From an uncultured Bacteroidia bacterium (GTDB taxonomy: Bacteria > Bacteroidota > Bacteroidia > Bacteroidales > UBA932): a stretch of DNA of 36,262 nt. A model generated the notes under the pieces. It did no database searches and was not told where the DNA came from. It saw only the letters and a program-made list of their open reading frames with translations. The position numbers and the translations under genes were made by a program. The stretch spans positions 1-36,262 of the forward strand of contig CACXMA010000019.1 in assembly GCA_902768665.1 (NCBI GenBank), given 5' to 3'. Shown piece by piece: positions 13,362 through 22,181 of this stretch; within the stretch, counting starts at the first letter, position 1; every line of letters starts with the position of its first letter.

Positions 13362-14855
13362 CTATTTCGTTGCGTCGTCGTAGATTTCTTCGAATGTGTT
13401 GCGGACCTTCTGCCAGAGCACGTTGATGGACTCGGGCGTCTTGATGCTCGGGGCTTTCCAGCGGCGTCTCGGTTTTTTCTCTTTCGGTTTCTCTTTTTTG
13501 ACCGGCTCGCCGAACTCGCTTTCGTCGATGAGCGTGCCCTGCTCGCCATTCTCGAAGTCGCTGTTCCACTCGGTGCCCGATGTCTCTTCGACCGTCTCCG
13601 GGGCCTCATCTTCCGTGGGCTCCACGACCTCGAGGCCGGCGTTGCGGAGAGCCTCCGGGTCGAATTCCGGCAGGTCGACGCAGTCCGGCAGGCGGTCGTT
13701 CTTCGCCGCGAGGATCATGCCCATCGCCGCCGTGGCGCTGGTCTCGTAGATGCCCGAGCAGCCTTCTGCGGAGAACAGATGGCGCGGATAGCCCATCTTG
13801 ACGTTGTAGCCGGAGCGCTCCTTGATGAGGTAGCTCAGGCCGAGCAGGTTGGCCCCGCCGCCGGTGATGACGATGCCGCTGCGCAGGTTCCCCGCGAAGC
13901 CGCTCTTCTGGATGTGCCAGAGGATGGCGTCGACAATCTCGCGGGTGCGCTCGCTGATGATCTCGGCGAGGTAGCTGACGCGCACCTCGATGTCGCTGCG
14001 GTCGTCGTACTGGATCTGGAGGGTCTTCTCGCTGAGGTTCTGGAGCCTTGTGGGCATGCAGGAGCCGAAGCCCTTCTTGATGTTGTCCGCGAGATCCTCC
14101 GAGATGGAGCATTCGGTCTTGATGTCGGAAGTGATCACCTTGCCGCCGAAGGGGATGGCGCCGTAGTAGCGCATGATGTTGCCGTGATAGATGCTGACCG
14201 AGGTCACCCCGCCGCCGAAATCGATGAGGGCGACACCGCTGTCCATCTCCTCGCAGGTGAGCACGGCCTTGGCCACGGCGTCCGGCAGGAAGTACATCCG
14301 GGCGATGGCGATATGGAGCTGGTTGAAGAGAACGTCGATGGTGTTGACCGCGTGCTGGCGGCCGATAAAGACCTTGAAATTGCCTTCCAGGGTGCGGGAA
14401 ACGGTGCCGATGACATCCTGCTCGACGAGCTGGTGGTACTCGGCGGTGGAGAAGGACTGGGCGACGGCGCCGTAGAGCTCGTCCGTGTCCGGATTGCTGA
14501 GCGGATAGGCTTCCAGCGCGAGGCTCTTGAGCGTGTCGATCTCCTCTTCCGTGATGCAGCTGTTGGGCTCGGTGCGGTCGAACTTTCCGGTCGCAATCTC
14601 CTGCGTGACAGGATAGCGCGGCAGGCCGACGCAGACCTGCATGATCTTGATGTTCAGCTCGCGCTCGGCTTCGCGGATGGCGGATTCCAGCTTCTGGCGC
14701 GTCTTGCCCGGATTGAATACCTCGCTGTTGCGGATACCGTCCGAGGGCGTTTCCTTGTAGTAGACGATCTGGATGTCGTCCCCGCTGATCCGTGCGACGG
14801 TCACGGCGAATTTCGAGGAGCCCAGGTCGATGGCGGCAATGTGTTTCTCTTCCAT
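13362..14855 (-). CDS. ftsA: Cell division actin-like protein FtsA
   Basis: A 497-residue actin-fold ATPase that links FtsZ filaments to the inner membrane. Visible motifs are the phosphate-1 loop IDLGSSKF (9-16), the SHS2-like insertion (about 85-165), phosphate-2 LIDFGGGVTSVSIY and the adenosine motif IVITGGGANLLGL. After the actin core the protein has a long acidic then basic tail (about 395-497, with KKEKPKEKKPRRRWK), longer than in E. coli FtsA (420), probably a spacer before the membrane-binding C-terminal helix (WQKVRNTFEEIY). It lies seven bases after ftsQ. Confidence 0.95.
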   Translation of the reverse strand: MEEKHIAAIDLGSSKFAVTVARISGDDIQIVYYKETPSDGIRNSEVFNPGKTRQKLESAIREAERELNIKIMQVCVGLPRYPVTQEIATGKFDRTEPNSCITEEEIDTLKSLALEAYPLSNPDTDELYGAVAQSFSTAEYHQLVEQDVIGTVSRTLEGNFKVFIGRQHAVNTIDVLFNQLHIAIARMYFLPDAVAKAVLTCEEMDSGVALIDFGGGVTSVSIYHGNIMRYYGAIPFGGKVITSDIKTECSISEDLADNIKKGFGSCMPTRLQNLSEKTLQIQYDDRSDIEVRVSYLAEIISERTREIVDAILWHIQKSGFAGNLRSGIVITGGGANLLGLSYLIKERSGYNVKMGYPRHLFSAEGCSGIYETSATAAMGMILAAKNDRLPDCVDLPEFDPEALRNAGLEVVEPTEDEAPETVEETSGTEWNSDFENGEQGTLIDESEFGEPVKKEKPKEKKPRRRWKAPSIKTPESINVLWQKVRNTFEEIYDDATK

Positions 14856-14862
14856 ATCTCTT

Positions 14863-15654
14863 CTATTTGTTTCGGCAGATGATCTGGCCTTTATATTTTA
14901 CGTTCACACTCTTGTAGGCGGCCCCTTCCGGCAGCTGCGGAAGGACCTTGCGGAAGTACTGGTCCATGCGGGCGAGCTTGGCGCCGGCGTTCTCCGGCTG
15001 GCCGAAAAGGAAACGCTCGGGACGATCGCGAAGGATCAGCGTCAGCTCCCCGCTGCCTTCCTCGACATGGATCTGGGCGATGTTGCCGGACCAGGTCGGG
15101 GAGCGGCGGATCGTGGCGACAAGACCCAGCATCCGCTGGAGCCACTCCTTGCCGGGGCCGTCCTCCGGGAAACCGGAGAAGCCGGCGGCGGGCATGTAGC
15201 CCAGGGCGCCGTCCACCGTCTGGACACGGATGGCGTTCGCGTTCAGCGGCAGGATATAGCCTTCGGCATCGCAGTAATAGCCTCCCTGCGGACCCTGGAA
15301 ACGGACCACGGGAATGCGCTGGTCGATGCTGGCATGGAGCTGGCCGTCCGGGGTTTTCCATACCTCGCTGCGGAGAATACCCACGCCGCGGTTGAGCCGG
15401 TGCTCGATGTCCGCGAGGTCGAGGCTGTCGAGAGCCTTCCCTTCTACGGTCCCGATCTCTTCCGCCAGATAAGCCCGCACGTCCGCAGCGGTCACGAAGC
15501 GGTGCTCGCTCGAATCGCGCACTTCCACGTTGAAGCCCGTGCAGCGGCTGCCCCTGCGCTCGGCGCGGCCGAGAAGGAGGACAAAGCCGAAGACGAGGGT
15601 CATCAGCGCGAGGCCCGTGAGGGCAAGGATCGTTTTCCGTGTAGGCTTTTCCAT
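14863..15654 (-). CDS. ftsQ: Cell division protein FtsQ/DivIB
   Basis: A 263-residue bitopic protein: short cytoplasmic start, membrane helix (about 9-28, ILALTGLALMTLVFGFVLLL), POTRA domain (about 38-105, FNVEVRDSS…LNRGVGILRSEVWKT) and β domain (about 106-255, IDQRIPVVRFQG, YYCDAEGYILPL). FtsQ connects early divisome proteins with FtsL and FtsI/FtsW in the periplasm. Sequence conservation in this family is low, so the call leans on position between murC and ftsA as well as on the fold pattern. Spaced three bases after murC and seven before ftsA. Confidence 0.88.
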   Translation of the reverse strand: MEKPTRKTILALTGLALMTLVFGFVLLLGRAERRGSRCTGFNVEVRDSSEHRFVTAADVRAYLAEEIGTVEGKALDSLDLADIEHRLNRGVGILRSEVWKTPDGQLHASIDQRIPVVRFQGPQGGYYCDAEGYILPLNANAIRVQTVDGALGYMPAAGFSGFPEDGPGKEWLQRMLGLVATIRRSPTWSGNIAQIHVEEGSGELTLILRDRPERFLFGQPENAGAKLARMDQYFRKVLPQLPEGAAYKSVNVKYKGQIICRNK

Positions 15655-15657
15655 GGG

Positions 15658-17010
15658 CTAGAGGCGGGATTGGAGAAGGTCGGTGATGGGCTGGATATAG
15701 CGGTCAACGTTGCCGGCGCCGAAAGTCGCCAGTACGTCGAGCGGTTCTTTTGCGAGATAGTCCATGAGCTCTTCCTTCCTGAGGAGCACCTTTTCCGGCG
15801 CGGTCACGCGGTTGAATATGATCTCGGACGTGACGCCCTCGATCGGCAGCTCCCGGGCGGGATAGATGTCGAGGAGGATGAGCTTGTCGACGGCGCTGAG
15901 CGCTTCGGCGAATTCCGGTGCGAAATCACGCGTACGGGTGTAGAGGTGCGGCTGGAAAACGGCCGTCAGCTTCCTGCCGGGGAAGATGTCGCGCATCGAG
16001 GCGATGGCGGCGGCGAGCTCGGCCGGATGGTGGGCGTAGTCGTCGATGTAGGAGAGCCCGGGCGTGTTGAGGTGGACGTCGAGGCGGCGCAACACGCCCT
16101 GGAAGGAGCCGATGGCGGCCTTCACGGCCTCGGGATCGAGCCCGTAGCTGAGGGCGATGGCGGCGGCGCCGACGCTGTTCTCGACGTTGATGCGGCCGGG
16201 GATGCCGACGCGGATGTCCCTGACGAGGCCGCCGGGCCAGCGGAGGTCATAGGTGAAGTGTCCGCAGGCGTCCGCACGGGCGTTTTCGGCATGGAAATCC
16301 GCTGCCGGATCGTTCGCATGGTAGGTCTTGAGCCCGGCCTTGGTGTCGGCGGCGGTGAGGGGGAGGCCCTTCTTGACGATGAGGGTGCCGCTCACCTGCG
16401 CGGCGAAGTCGCGGAAAGCCTGCTGATACTGCTGCAGGTCTCCGTAGATGTCGAGATGGTCGGCGTCCATGGCCGTGATGACGGCAATCTTCGGGAACAG
16501 CTGGAGGAACGAGCGGTCGAACTCGTCGGCCTCGGCGACGACCACGGGATTGTGGCTCGTCAGGAGGTTGGTCCGGTAGTTCTTGGAAATGCCGCCGAGG
16601 AAGGCGGTGCAGCCCCGGGTCTGCGTGAGAATGTGGGCCGTGAGCGTCGAGGTCGTCGTCTTCCCGTGTGTGCCGGCGACGGCGAGGCAGTCCTGTCCGG
16701 CGGCGATTTCGCCGAGCATCCGGGAGCGCTTGATGACGCGGTAGCCCTTCTGCTGGACATAGAGGAACTCGGGGAAATCCTTCGGGACGGCGGGCGTATA
16801 GACGACAAGCGTCTTCTGCGTATCCGCAGGGATCAGGTCCGGCCGGCTCTCATAGTGGACGGCGATGCCTTCCCGCTCGAGGGCGGCGGTGAGGTCGGAA
16901 GGGGTCTTGTCATAACCGCTGACCGCCAGGCCCTTGAACTTGTAGTAGCGGGCGATGGCGCTCATACCGATGCCGCCGATCCCGATAAAGTAGACGCTTG
17001 TGTATTCCAT
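15658..17010 (-). CDS. murC: UDP-N-acetylmuramate–L-alanine ligase MurC
   Basis: A 450-residue cytoplasmic ATP-dependent ligase that adds L-Ala to UDP-MurNAc, the first step of stem peptide assembly. The N-terminal substrate domain has GIGGIGMS (10-17). The central domain has the ATP loop GTHGKTTT (about 114-121) and EADEFDRSF. The C-terminal domain has YIDDYAHHP and AVFQPHLYTRT. Length is normal for the family. The start codon overlaps the murG stop by one base (TAATG), suggesting coupled translation. Confidence 0.97.
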   Translation of the reverse strand: MEYTSVYFIGIGGIGMSAIARYYKFKGLAVSGYDKTPSDLTAALEREGIAVHYESRPDLIPADTQKTLVVYTPAVPKDFPEFLYVQQKGYRVIKRSRMLGEIAAGQDCLAVAGTHGKTTTSTLTAHILTQTRGCTAFLGGISKNYRTNLLTSHNPVVVAEADEFDRSFLQLFPKIAVITAMDADHLDIYGDLQQYQQAFRDFAAQVSGTLIVKKGLPLTAADTKAGLKTYHANDPAADFHAENARADACGHFTYDLRWPGGLVRDIRVGIPGRINVENSVGAAAIALSYGLDPEAVKAAIGSFQGVLRRLDVHLNTPGLSYIDDYAHHPAELAAAIASMRDIFPGRKLTAVFQPHLYTRTRDFAPEFAEALSAVDKLILLDIYPARELPIEGVTSEIIFNRVTAPEKVLLRKEELMDYLAKEPLDVLATFGAGNVDRYIQPITDLLQSRL

Positions 17011-18137
17011 TATACCAATTTATATACTTCGTCACAAATAACCTGTGCGGCGTCGCGGAGGGCCATCTTCTCGGCGTTGGCGCCGAGGCTGGCGGTCCGC
17101 TCCGGGTCCGCGAGAAGGCCGAGGGCCGTCGGGAGAAGCTTCTCCGCGGCTTCGGCGTCTTTCACGATGAGGGCCGCGTCCTTCCGGACGAGGGCCATCG
17201 CGTTGTGGGTCTGGTGGTCCTCCGCCACATTCGGCGAGGGGACGAAGATGCAGGCCTTGCCCATGGCGCAGATCTCGGAGACCGTGCTGGCCCCGGAGCG
17301 CGACACGACGACATCCGCCGCCGCGAAGGCGAGGTCCATCCGCTGGATGAAATCATAGTGCCGGACGGACGGGGCGCTGTGCGCCGCCATGAACTCGTCC
17401 ACACCGGCCTTGTAGTACTTGCCGCACTGCCAGATGACTTCGACGTCTTCTCCGCCGGGGCAGCCGGCCTCGATCCAGGCGCGCATCGCCTTGTTCAGCG
17501 TGCCGCTGCCGAGGGAGCCGCCGACGATGAAAAGGTGCTTTTTCCGCGGGTCCAGTCCGTAGAACTCCATGGCCTCGGCGCGCATCGCGGGAGTCGGGGG
17601 CGTGGAGACTTCCTTGCGGATGGGGTTGCCGCTCATGACGATCTTGTCCGCCGGGAAGAAGCGCTCCATGCCTTCATAGGCGACGCAGATCCGCTGCACC
17701 TTCTCGCCGAGCATCTTGTTGGTCATGCCGGCGAATCCGTTCTGCTCCTGGATGAGGGCGGGAATCCCGAGGCGGGTCGCCGCCTTCAGCAGGGGAGCGC
17801 TGGCATAGCCGCCGACGCCGATGGCGATGTCCGGCTTGAAATCGCGGATGATCCTTTTCGCCTTCCGGAGGCTGGAGAGCACCTTGAACGGCACCTTGAG
17901 GTCGTTGATGATGTTCCTGAGGGTCAGCTGCCGCTGGAGGCCGACGATCGGAAGGCCGATGATCTTGTACCCCGCCGCGGGGACCTTCTCCATCTCCATC
18001 TTGCCGATGGCGCCGACAAAGAGGATCTCGTTCTCCGGGCAGAGTTCCCGGAGCTTGTTCGCGATGGACACGGCCGGGAAAATGTGGCCGCCCGTGCCGC
18101 CGCCGCTGATGATGATGCGAAGAGGTTTGTATTCCAT
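17010..18137 (-). CDS. murG: Lipid II synthase MurG (UDP-GlcNAc transferase)
   Basis: A 375-residue GT28-family glycosyltransferase that adds GlcNAc to lipid I at the cytoplasmic face of the membrane. The N-terminal GGGTGGHIFPAVSIA (about 11-25) is the lipid-side glycine loop. The middle has IQEQNGFAGMTNK and the C-terminal nucleotide-binding part has SRSGASTVSEI and FVPSPNVAEDHQTHNA. It lies two bases after ftsW and overlaps murC by one base. Confidence 0.97.
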   Translation of the reverse strand: MEYKPLRIIISGGGTGGHIFPAVSIANKLRELCPENEILFVGAIGKMEMEKVPAAGYKIIGLPIVGLQRQLTLRNIINDLKVPFKVLSSLRKAKRIIRDFKPDIAIGVGGYASAPLLKAATRLGIPALIQEQNGFAGMTNKMLGEKVQRICVAYEGMERFFPADKIVMSGNPIRKEVSTPPTPAMRAEAMEFYGLDPRKKHLFIVGGSLGSGTLNKAMRAWIEAGCPGGEDVEVIWQCGKYYKAGVDEFMAAHSAPSVRHYDFIQRMDLAFAAADVVVSRSGASTVSEICAMGKACIFVPSPNVAEDHQTHNAMALVRKDAALIVKDAEAAEKLLPTALGLLADPERTASLGANAEKMALRDAAQVICDEVYKLV

Positions 18138-18139
18138 GG

Positions 18140-19474
18140 TTAAGCGAGTTCTTCCTGGATTTCTTTTTCAATGCGGAGCCGCTCCTCCCGGTCCTTTCGG
18201 GCCTGGCGGCTGAAGGAGAGGATGATGCCGAAGACGATGCTGAAGGCGAGGAAAGAGGAGTTGCCGTGGCTGATCATCGGCAGGGTCTGGCCCGTCCGCG
18301 GCACGAGGTCGAGGTTGATGGCCATGTGCATGAAGGCCTGGCCGACGGTCAGCACGACAAGTCCCGCCACGGCGGTCTTTGCGTAGTAGTCGTTGAGCCA
18401 GTTGGATATCAGCGCTCCCCGCGCCAGCAGACTGGCGAAGATGATGATGATCAGCAGGGCGCCGATCAGGCCGTATTCCTCGATGATGAAGCTGTACATG
18501 TAGTCGCTGTACATGATCGAGACGACGTAGCGCTGGGTGCTTTCGCCGGGACCCTTTCCGAAGAGCTTGCCCTGGCGGATGGCCAGCTTGGCGCTGAAGG
18601 GCTGGCTGAGCTTGTCCTTGGCCCTGTTGTACTCGGGCGTGTCCCGCATCGCCGGGTCCAGCAGGATGGCCTCGTAGGTCTCGTCCGTGCTGCTGAGGCG
18701 GGACGCGGCGGTGTCGAGCCGGTTGAAGACGCGGCCGCCGGAGATCTTGTTGATGCCGACGGCGCCGATCAGCACGACGATGGCGACGATGCCGGGAATG
18801 ACGACGTCGCGGATGCTCATGCCGCCGATGAGGATGGTCACAAAGAGAATCGCGCCGATGAAAAGGGCGCTGGAGACGCTGCCCGTCAGGATCAGGCCGC
18901 AGACGACAACGATCGGAAGGTAGATGTAGAAAAAGCGTAGGCCGCCCGGGGTCCCCAGCCACTCGAGATGGCGGATGTTCGCAAGGCGTTTTCCGAGATG
19001 GAACCCGTCATAGCGGTAGGCGTCCACCGCCCAGGACAGGTAGAGGACCATCAGCACCTTGACGACTTCGAAGACATGGATCTGGAAGCCGAAGACCGAG
19101 AGCATGCGCCAGGCCTCGTTGATCTGGATCGGCCGGATCATCGGGATGATCGGCTTGTGGACGGCCAGCAGGCCCAGCAGCAGGAGCGACAGGGCGAAAC
19201 CATACTTGGAGAAGACGCGGAAGAACTTGATGCTGCGGATGTTGTAGCAGATTACGATCAGCACGATGCCGAGCCCCACGATGAGGCTCTGCTCCTTGAG
19301 GATGCTGACCCGGTCGGTCTTCTGGACATTCGCGAGCAGGGAGGTCGAGGAGAAGATCGTCACGAGCGAGATCAGGATCAGCAGGATCACGATCATCCAG
19401 ACGACCTTGTCGCCGGCGAAATTGTCGATAAAGCGCCAGAACCGGCTGCCTTGTTTTTTCTCCGTGTTCTCCAT
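18140..19474 (-). CDS. ftsW: Septal SEDS peptidoglycan polymerase FtsW
   Basis: A 444-residue polytopic membrane protein with about ten hydrophobic segments starting at residues 23-45 (VVWMIVILLILISLVTIF). The SEDS hallmark region LFGKGPGESTQRYVVSIMYS is followed by DYMYSFIIEEYG, in which the conserved Asp stands where other FtsW proteins have TDF. A second signature lies near the end (GQTLPMISHGNSSF). FtsW polymerises lipid II at the septum together with FtsI. Nine bases after murD, two before murG. Confidence 0.96.
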   Translation of the reverse strand: MENTEKKQGSRFWRFIDNFAGDKVVWMIVILLILISLVTIFSSTSLLANVQKTDRVSILKEQSLIVGLGIVLIVICYNIRSIKFFRVFSKYGFALSLLLLGLLAVHKPIIPMIRPIQINEAWRMLSVFGFQIHVFEVVKVLMVLYLSWAVDAYRYDGFHLGKRLANIRHLEWLGTPGGLRFFYIYLPIVVVCGLILTGSVSSALFIGAILFVTILIGGMSIRDVVIPGIVAIVVLIGAVGINKISGGRVFNRLDTAASRLSSTDETYEAILLDPAMRDTPEYNRAKDKLSQPFSAKLAIRQGKLFGKGPGESTQRYVVSIMYSDYMYSFIIEEYGLIGALLIIIIFASLLARGALISNWLNDYYAKTAVAGLVVLTVGQAFMHMAINLDLVPRTGQTLPMISHGNSSFLAFSIVFGIILSFSRQARKDREERLRIEKEIQEELA

Positions 19475-19483
19475 AAGCGCGGT

Positions 19484-20827
19484 TTAGAGGTTGCGGACGG
19501 CTTCCTTGAACTTGGCGCCGCGGTCTTCGTAATTCTCGAAGAGGTCGAAGCTCGCGCAGCAGGGGCTCAGGAGCACGACGTCGCCGCTCTCGGCGAAGTC
19601 GCGGGCGGCCCGTACGGCCTCCGCGGCGGATTTCGTGTCCTTCATCTTCTCGCTGCCGACGATGCCTTCGAACGCGGCGTGAATCTTCGTATTGTCGACA
19701 CCGAGGCAGACGATGGCCTTGACCTTCTCGCGCACGAGCTGGGTCAGGATGCTGTAGTCGTTGCCCTTGTCGGTGCCGCCGACAATCCAGACCACCGGCC
19801 GCTTCTGGCACTCGAGGGCGTACCAGGCGGAGTCGATGTTCGTGGCCTTGGAGTCGTTGATGTAGAGGACGTCCTTGATGGACAGGACGGGCTCGAGCCG
19901 GTGCTCGATGGGCTGGAAGGACATCAGGGAGTTGCGGATGACCTCGTTGGAGATGCCGCTGGCCTTGGCGGCGAGGGCGGCGGCCATCGAGTTGTAGACG
20001 TTGTGCTTTCCGCCGAGGGCGAGCTCGCGGAGATAGATCTCGCTCTCATCCTCTTCATAGCGGATGACGATCTTGTCGTCGCGCAGGAAAGCGCCGTTCC
20101 CGCTGACCTCTTTCTCCTGGGAGAAGGGCAGCATCTTGGCGCGGAGGATGATCTTGTCGAGGTGCCGGATGGTGATCTCGTCGTCGGAGTCGAAGATGAA
20201 GCAGTCGTCCTTGGAGAGGTTCTTCGTGATCTTGAACTTCGCCTCGACATAGTTCTCCATCTTGTGGTCGTAGCGGTCGAGATGGTCCGGCGTGATGTTG
20301 GTGATGATGGCGATGTCCGGCTTGAAGTCGTAGATGTCGTCGAGCTGGAAACTGCTGATTTCCAGGACATAGTAGTCGAAGTGCTCGGTCGCGACCTGAT
20401 AGGCGTAGGACTTGCCGATGTTGCCGCCGAGGCCGACGTTGAGGCCGGCGTTCTGCAGCAGGAAGTAGATCAGCGACGTGGTCGTGGTCTTGCCGTTGGA
20501 GCCGGTGATGCAGATCTTCTTCGCGCTGTCGTAGCGGCTCGCGAATTCGATCTCGGACACGATGTGCGTGCCCTGCTCCCGCAGCTTGCGGACCATCGGG
20601 ACGGTCCCGGGGATGCCGGGGCTCTTGACGACCTCGTCCGCATTGAGAATCAGGCTCTCCGTATGCTGGCCCTCCTCGTAGGGGATGTCCCACTCCTTGA
20701 GGGTCGCGATATATTTGTCGGCGATCTTCCCCTTGTCCGAGAGGAAAACGTCGAATCCTTTCACTTTTGCGAGCACCGCGGCTCCGACGCCGCTCTCTGC
20801 TCCTCCTAATACAACAACTCTAGACAT
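19484..20827 (-). CDS. murD: UDP-N-acetylmuramoylalanine–D-glutamate ligase MurD
   Basis: A 447-residue cytoplasmic ligase adding D-Glu to UDP-MurNAc-L-Ala. It has the N-terminal Rossmann start VVVLGGAESGVGAAVLA (4-20), SPGIPGT (about 73-79), the ATP loop ITGSNGKTTTTS (about 111-122), NITPDHLDRY, and the C-terminal NDSKATNIDSAWYAL and VWIVGGTDKGNDY. Length and motifs are normal. It is separated from mraY by 52 bases holding a repeat-like sequence, the only sizeable gap inside the cluster. Confidence 0.96.
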   Translation of the reverse strand: MSRVVVLGGAESGVGAAVLAKVKGFDVFLSDKGKIADKYIATLKEWDIPYEEGQHTESLILNADEVVKSPGIPGTVPMVRKLREQGTHIVSEIEFASRYDSAKKICITGSNGKTTTTSLIYFLLQNAGLNVGLGGNIGKSYAYQVATEHFDYYVLEISSFQLDDIYDFKPDIAIITNITPDHLDRYDHKMENYVEAKFKITKNLSKDDCFIFDSDDEITIRHLDKIILRAKMLPFSQEKEVSGNGAFLRDDKIVIRYEEDESEIYLRELALGGKHNVYNSMAAALAAKASGISNEVIRNSLMSFQPIEHRLEPVLSIKDVLYINDSKATNIDSAWYALECQKRPVVWIVGGTDKGNDYSILTQLVREKVKAIVCLGVDNTKIHAAFEGIVGSEKMKDTKSAAEAVRAARDFAESGDVVLLSPCCASFDLFENYEDRGAKFKEAVRNL

Positions 20828-20835
20828 AAATGGCT

Positions 20836-20879
20836 TCTATACAGATTTCTCCACTCACTTCGTTCGGTCGAAATGACAA
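20836..20879. repeat. REP-like intergenic sequence between mraY and murD
   Basis: The gap contains CTCCACTCACTTCGTTCGGT and then CGAAATGACA, a pattern I associate with dispersed intergenic repeats in Bacteroidetes genomes. Only one copy is in this window, so the repeat status rests on recollection. Confidence 0.35.
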
Positions 20880-22178
20880 TTATCTGACTTTCAACAGGGC
20901 CAGGGTGGCGACGGCGAGCATGATGCCGACAATCCAGAACCGGGCGGTAATCTTGGCTTCATGATGCGGCGGGACGGGCTTGTGGATCAGCACCACGCCG
21001 GGAACTTCCTTCTTGTCCTGGTAGTGGTGGTGCAGCGGGGTCATGCTCCAGACCCGGCGCCCCTCGCCGTATTTGTGTTTGGTAAACTTGAAATAGCCCC
21101 GCTGGATGAGCACCGACAGGCTCTCGACGAAGAAGATGCCGCAAAGAAGGGGAAGGAGCAGTTCCTTGCGGATCAGCACGGCGCTCACGCCGATGATGCC
21201 GCCGATGGTAAGGCTTCCGGTGTCGCCCATGAATACCTGGGCCGGGTAGGAATTGTACCACAGGAAACCCACCAGCGCGCCGACGAAGGCCGACATGAAA
21301 ATCGCGACTTCGCCGGTGCCGGGGATATACATAATATTAAGGTAATCCGAATTGATGAGGTTGCCGCCCAGCCAGGCCAGGATGCCGATGACGACACCCA
21401 CGATGGCGGATGTCCCCGCCGCGAGGCCGTCCAGGCCGTCGGTGAGGTTCGTGCCGTTGGAGCAGGCGGTGATGACGATGACGATCATCAGCACGTAGAT
21501 CGCCCATTTGAGATACCAGCCCCAGGCGCCGCCGACCGGACTCAGCCAGCCGTAGTCGAACTCGTGGTTCTTGACGAACGGGATGGTGGTCTTGGTGCTC
21601 TTGACGGCCTCGGCCTCGTCGACGAAATTCTCCTCGCCGGGTGCGGCGCCGACCTCTTCCGTGAGGGCCTTCACCTTCGACTCGACATCGTGCTTCTGGA
21701 AGACCTTGATGTCGGAGCTCATCCAGACCGTCAGGCCGATGATGAAACCGAGGGAGACCTGTCCGACGAGCTTTGCCTTCTCGCTGAGGCCTTCCTTGCG
21801 CTTTTTGAACACCTTGATGTAGTCGTCCGCGAACCCCAGGGCGCCGCACCAGAGCGTGCTGACAATCAGCAGGAGCACGTAGATGTTCGTCAGGTCGCAG
21901 AAGAGAAGGACCGACAGCAGGATGCTGGCGATGATGATGACACCGCCCATCGTCGGGGTGCCCTTTTTCTCGATCTGGCCCTGGAGGCCGAGGTCGCGCA
22001 CGGTCTCGCCGATCTGCTTGCGCTGGAGCAGGGTAATGATCTTCTTGCCTACGATCAGGGCGAAGAGCACGGCGAAGACGCTGGCCATCATGGCCCGGAC
22101 GGACATGTAGCCCATCAGGCGCATGCCCGGGAAGTCCCAGCCGAGGTGCTCGAAATATTGGAAGAGATGGTAAATCAT
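20880..22178 (-). CDS. mraY: Phospho-MurNAc-pentapeptide transferase MraY
   Basis: A 432-residue membrane enzyme that moves phospho-MurNAc-pentapeptide onto undecaprenyl phosphate, forming lipid I. Signatures: KKGTPTMGGVIII (about 72-84), FADDYIKVFKKRKEGLS (about 116-132), TDGLDGLAAG (about 241-250) and the C-terminal TPLHHHYQ. It is longer than the E. coli enzyme (360) because of an extra loop (about residues 158-215, with VESKVKALTEEVG and VKSTKTTIPFV), a feature also known from other Bacteroidetes. Three bases after murE. Confidence 0.97.
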   Translation of the reverse strand: MIYHLFQYFEHLGWDFPGMRLMGYMSVRAMMASVFAVLFALIVGKKIITLLQRKQIGETVRDLGLQGQIEKKGTPTMGGVIIIASILLSVLLFCDLTNIYVLLLIVSTLWCGALGFADDYIKVFKKRKEGLSEKAKLVGQVSLGFIIGLTVWMSSDIKVFQKHDVESKVKALTEEVGAAPGEENFVDEAEAVKSTKTTIPFVKNHEFDYGWLSPVGGAWGWYLKWAIYVLMIVIVITACSNGTNLTDGLDGLAAGTSAIVGVVIGILAWLGGNLINSDYLNIMYIPGTGEVAIFMSAFVGALVGFLWYNSYPAQVFMGDTGSLTIGGIIGVSAVLIRKELLLPLLCGIFFVESLSVLIQRGYFKFTKHKYGEGRRVWSMTPLHHHYQDKKEVPGVVLIHKPVPPHHEAKITARFWIVGIMLAVATLALLKVR

Positions 22179-22181
22179 GGT

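Noticed and set aside
13351-13569. 73-residue N-terminal extension of FtsZ
   Set aside because: It runs inside ftsA in another frame, is Arg/Lys-rich and is absent from FtsZ proteins. ATG 13350 fits the family start.
14773-20809. Long plus-strand frames opposite ftsQ, murC, murG, ftsW and murD
   Set aside because: Antisense shadows of GC-rich genes, rich in Ala, Asp, Glu, Gly and Val with no domain pattern.
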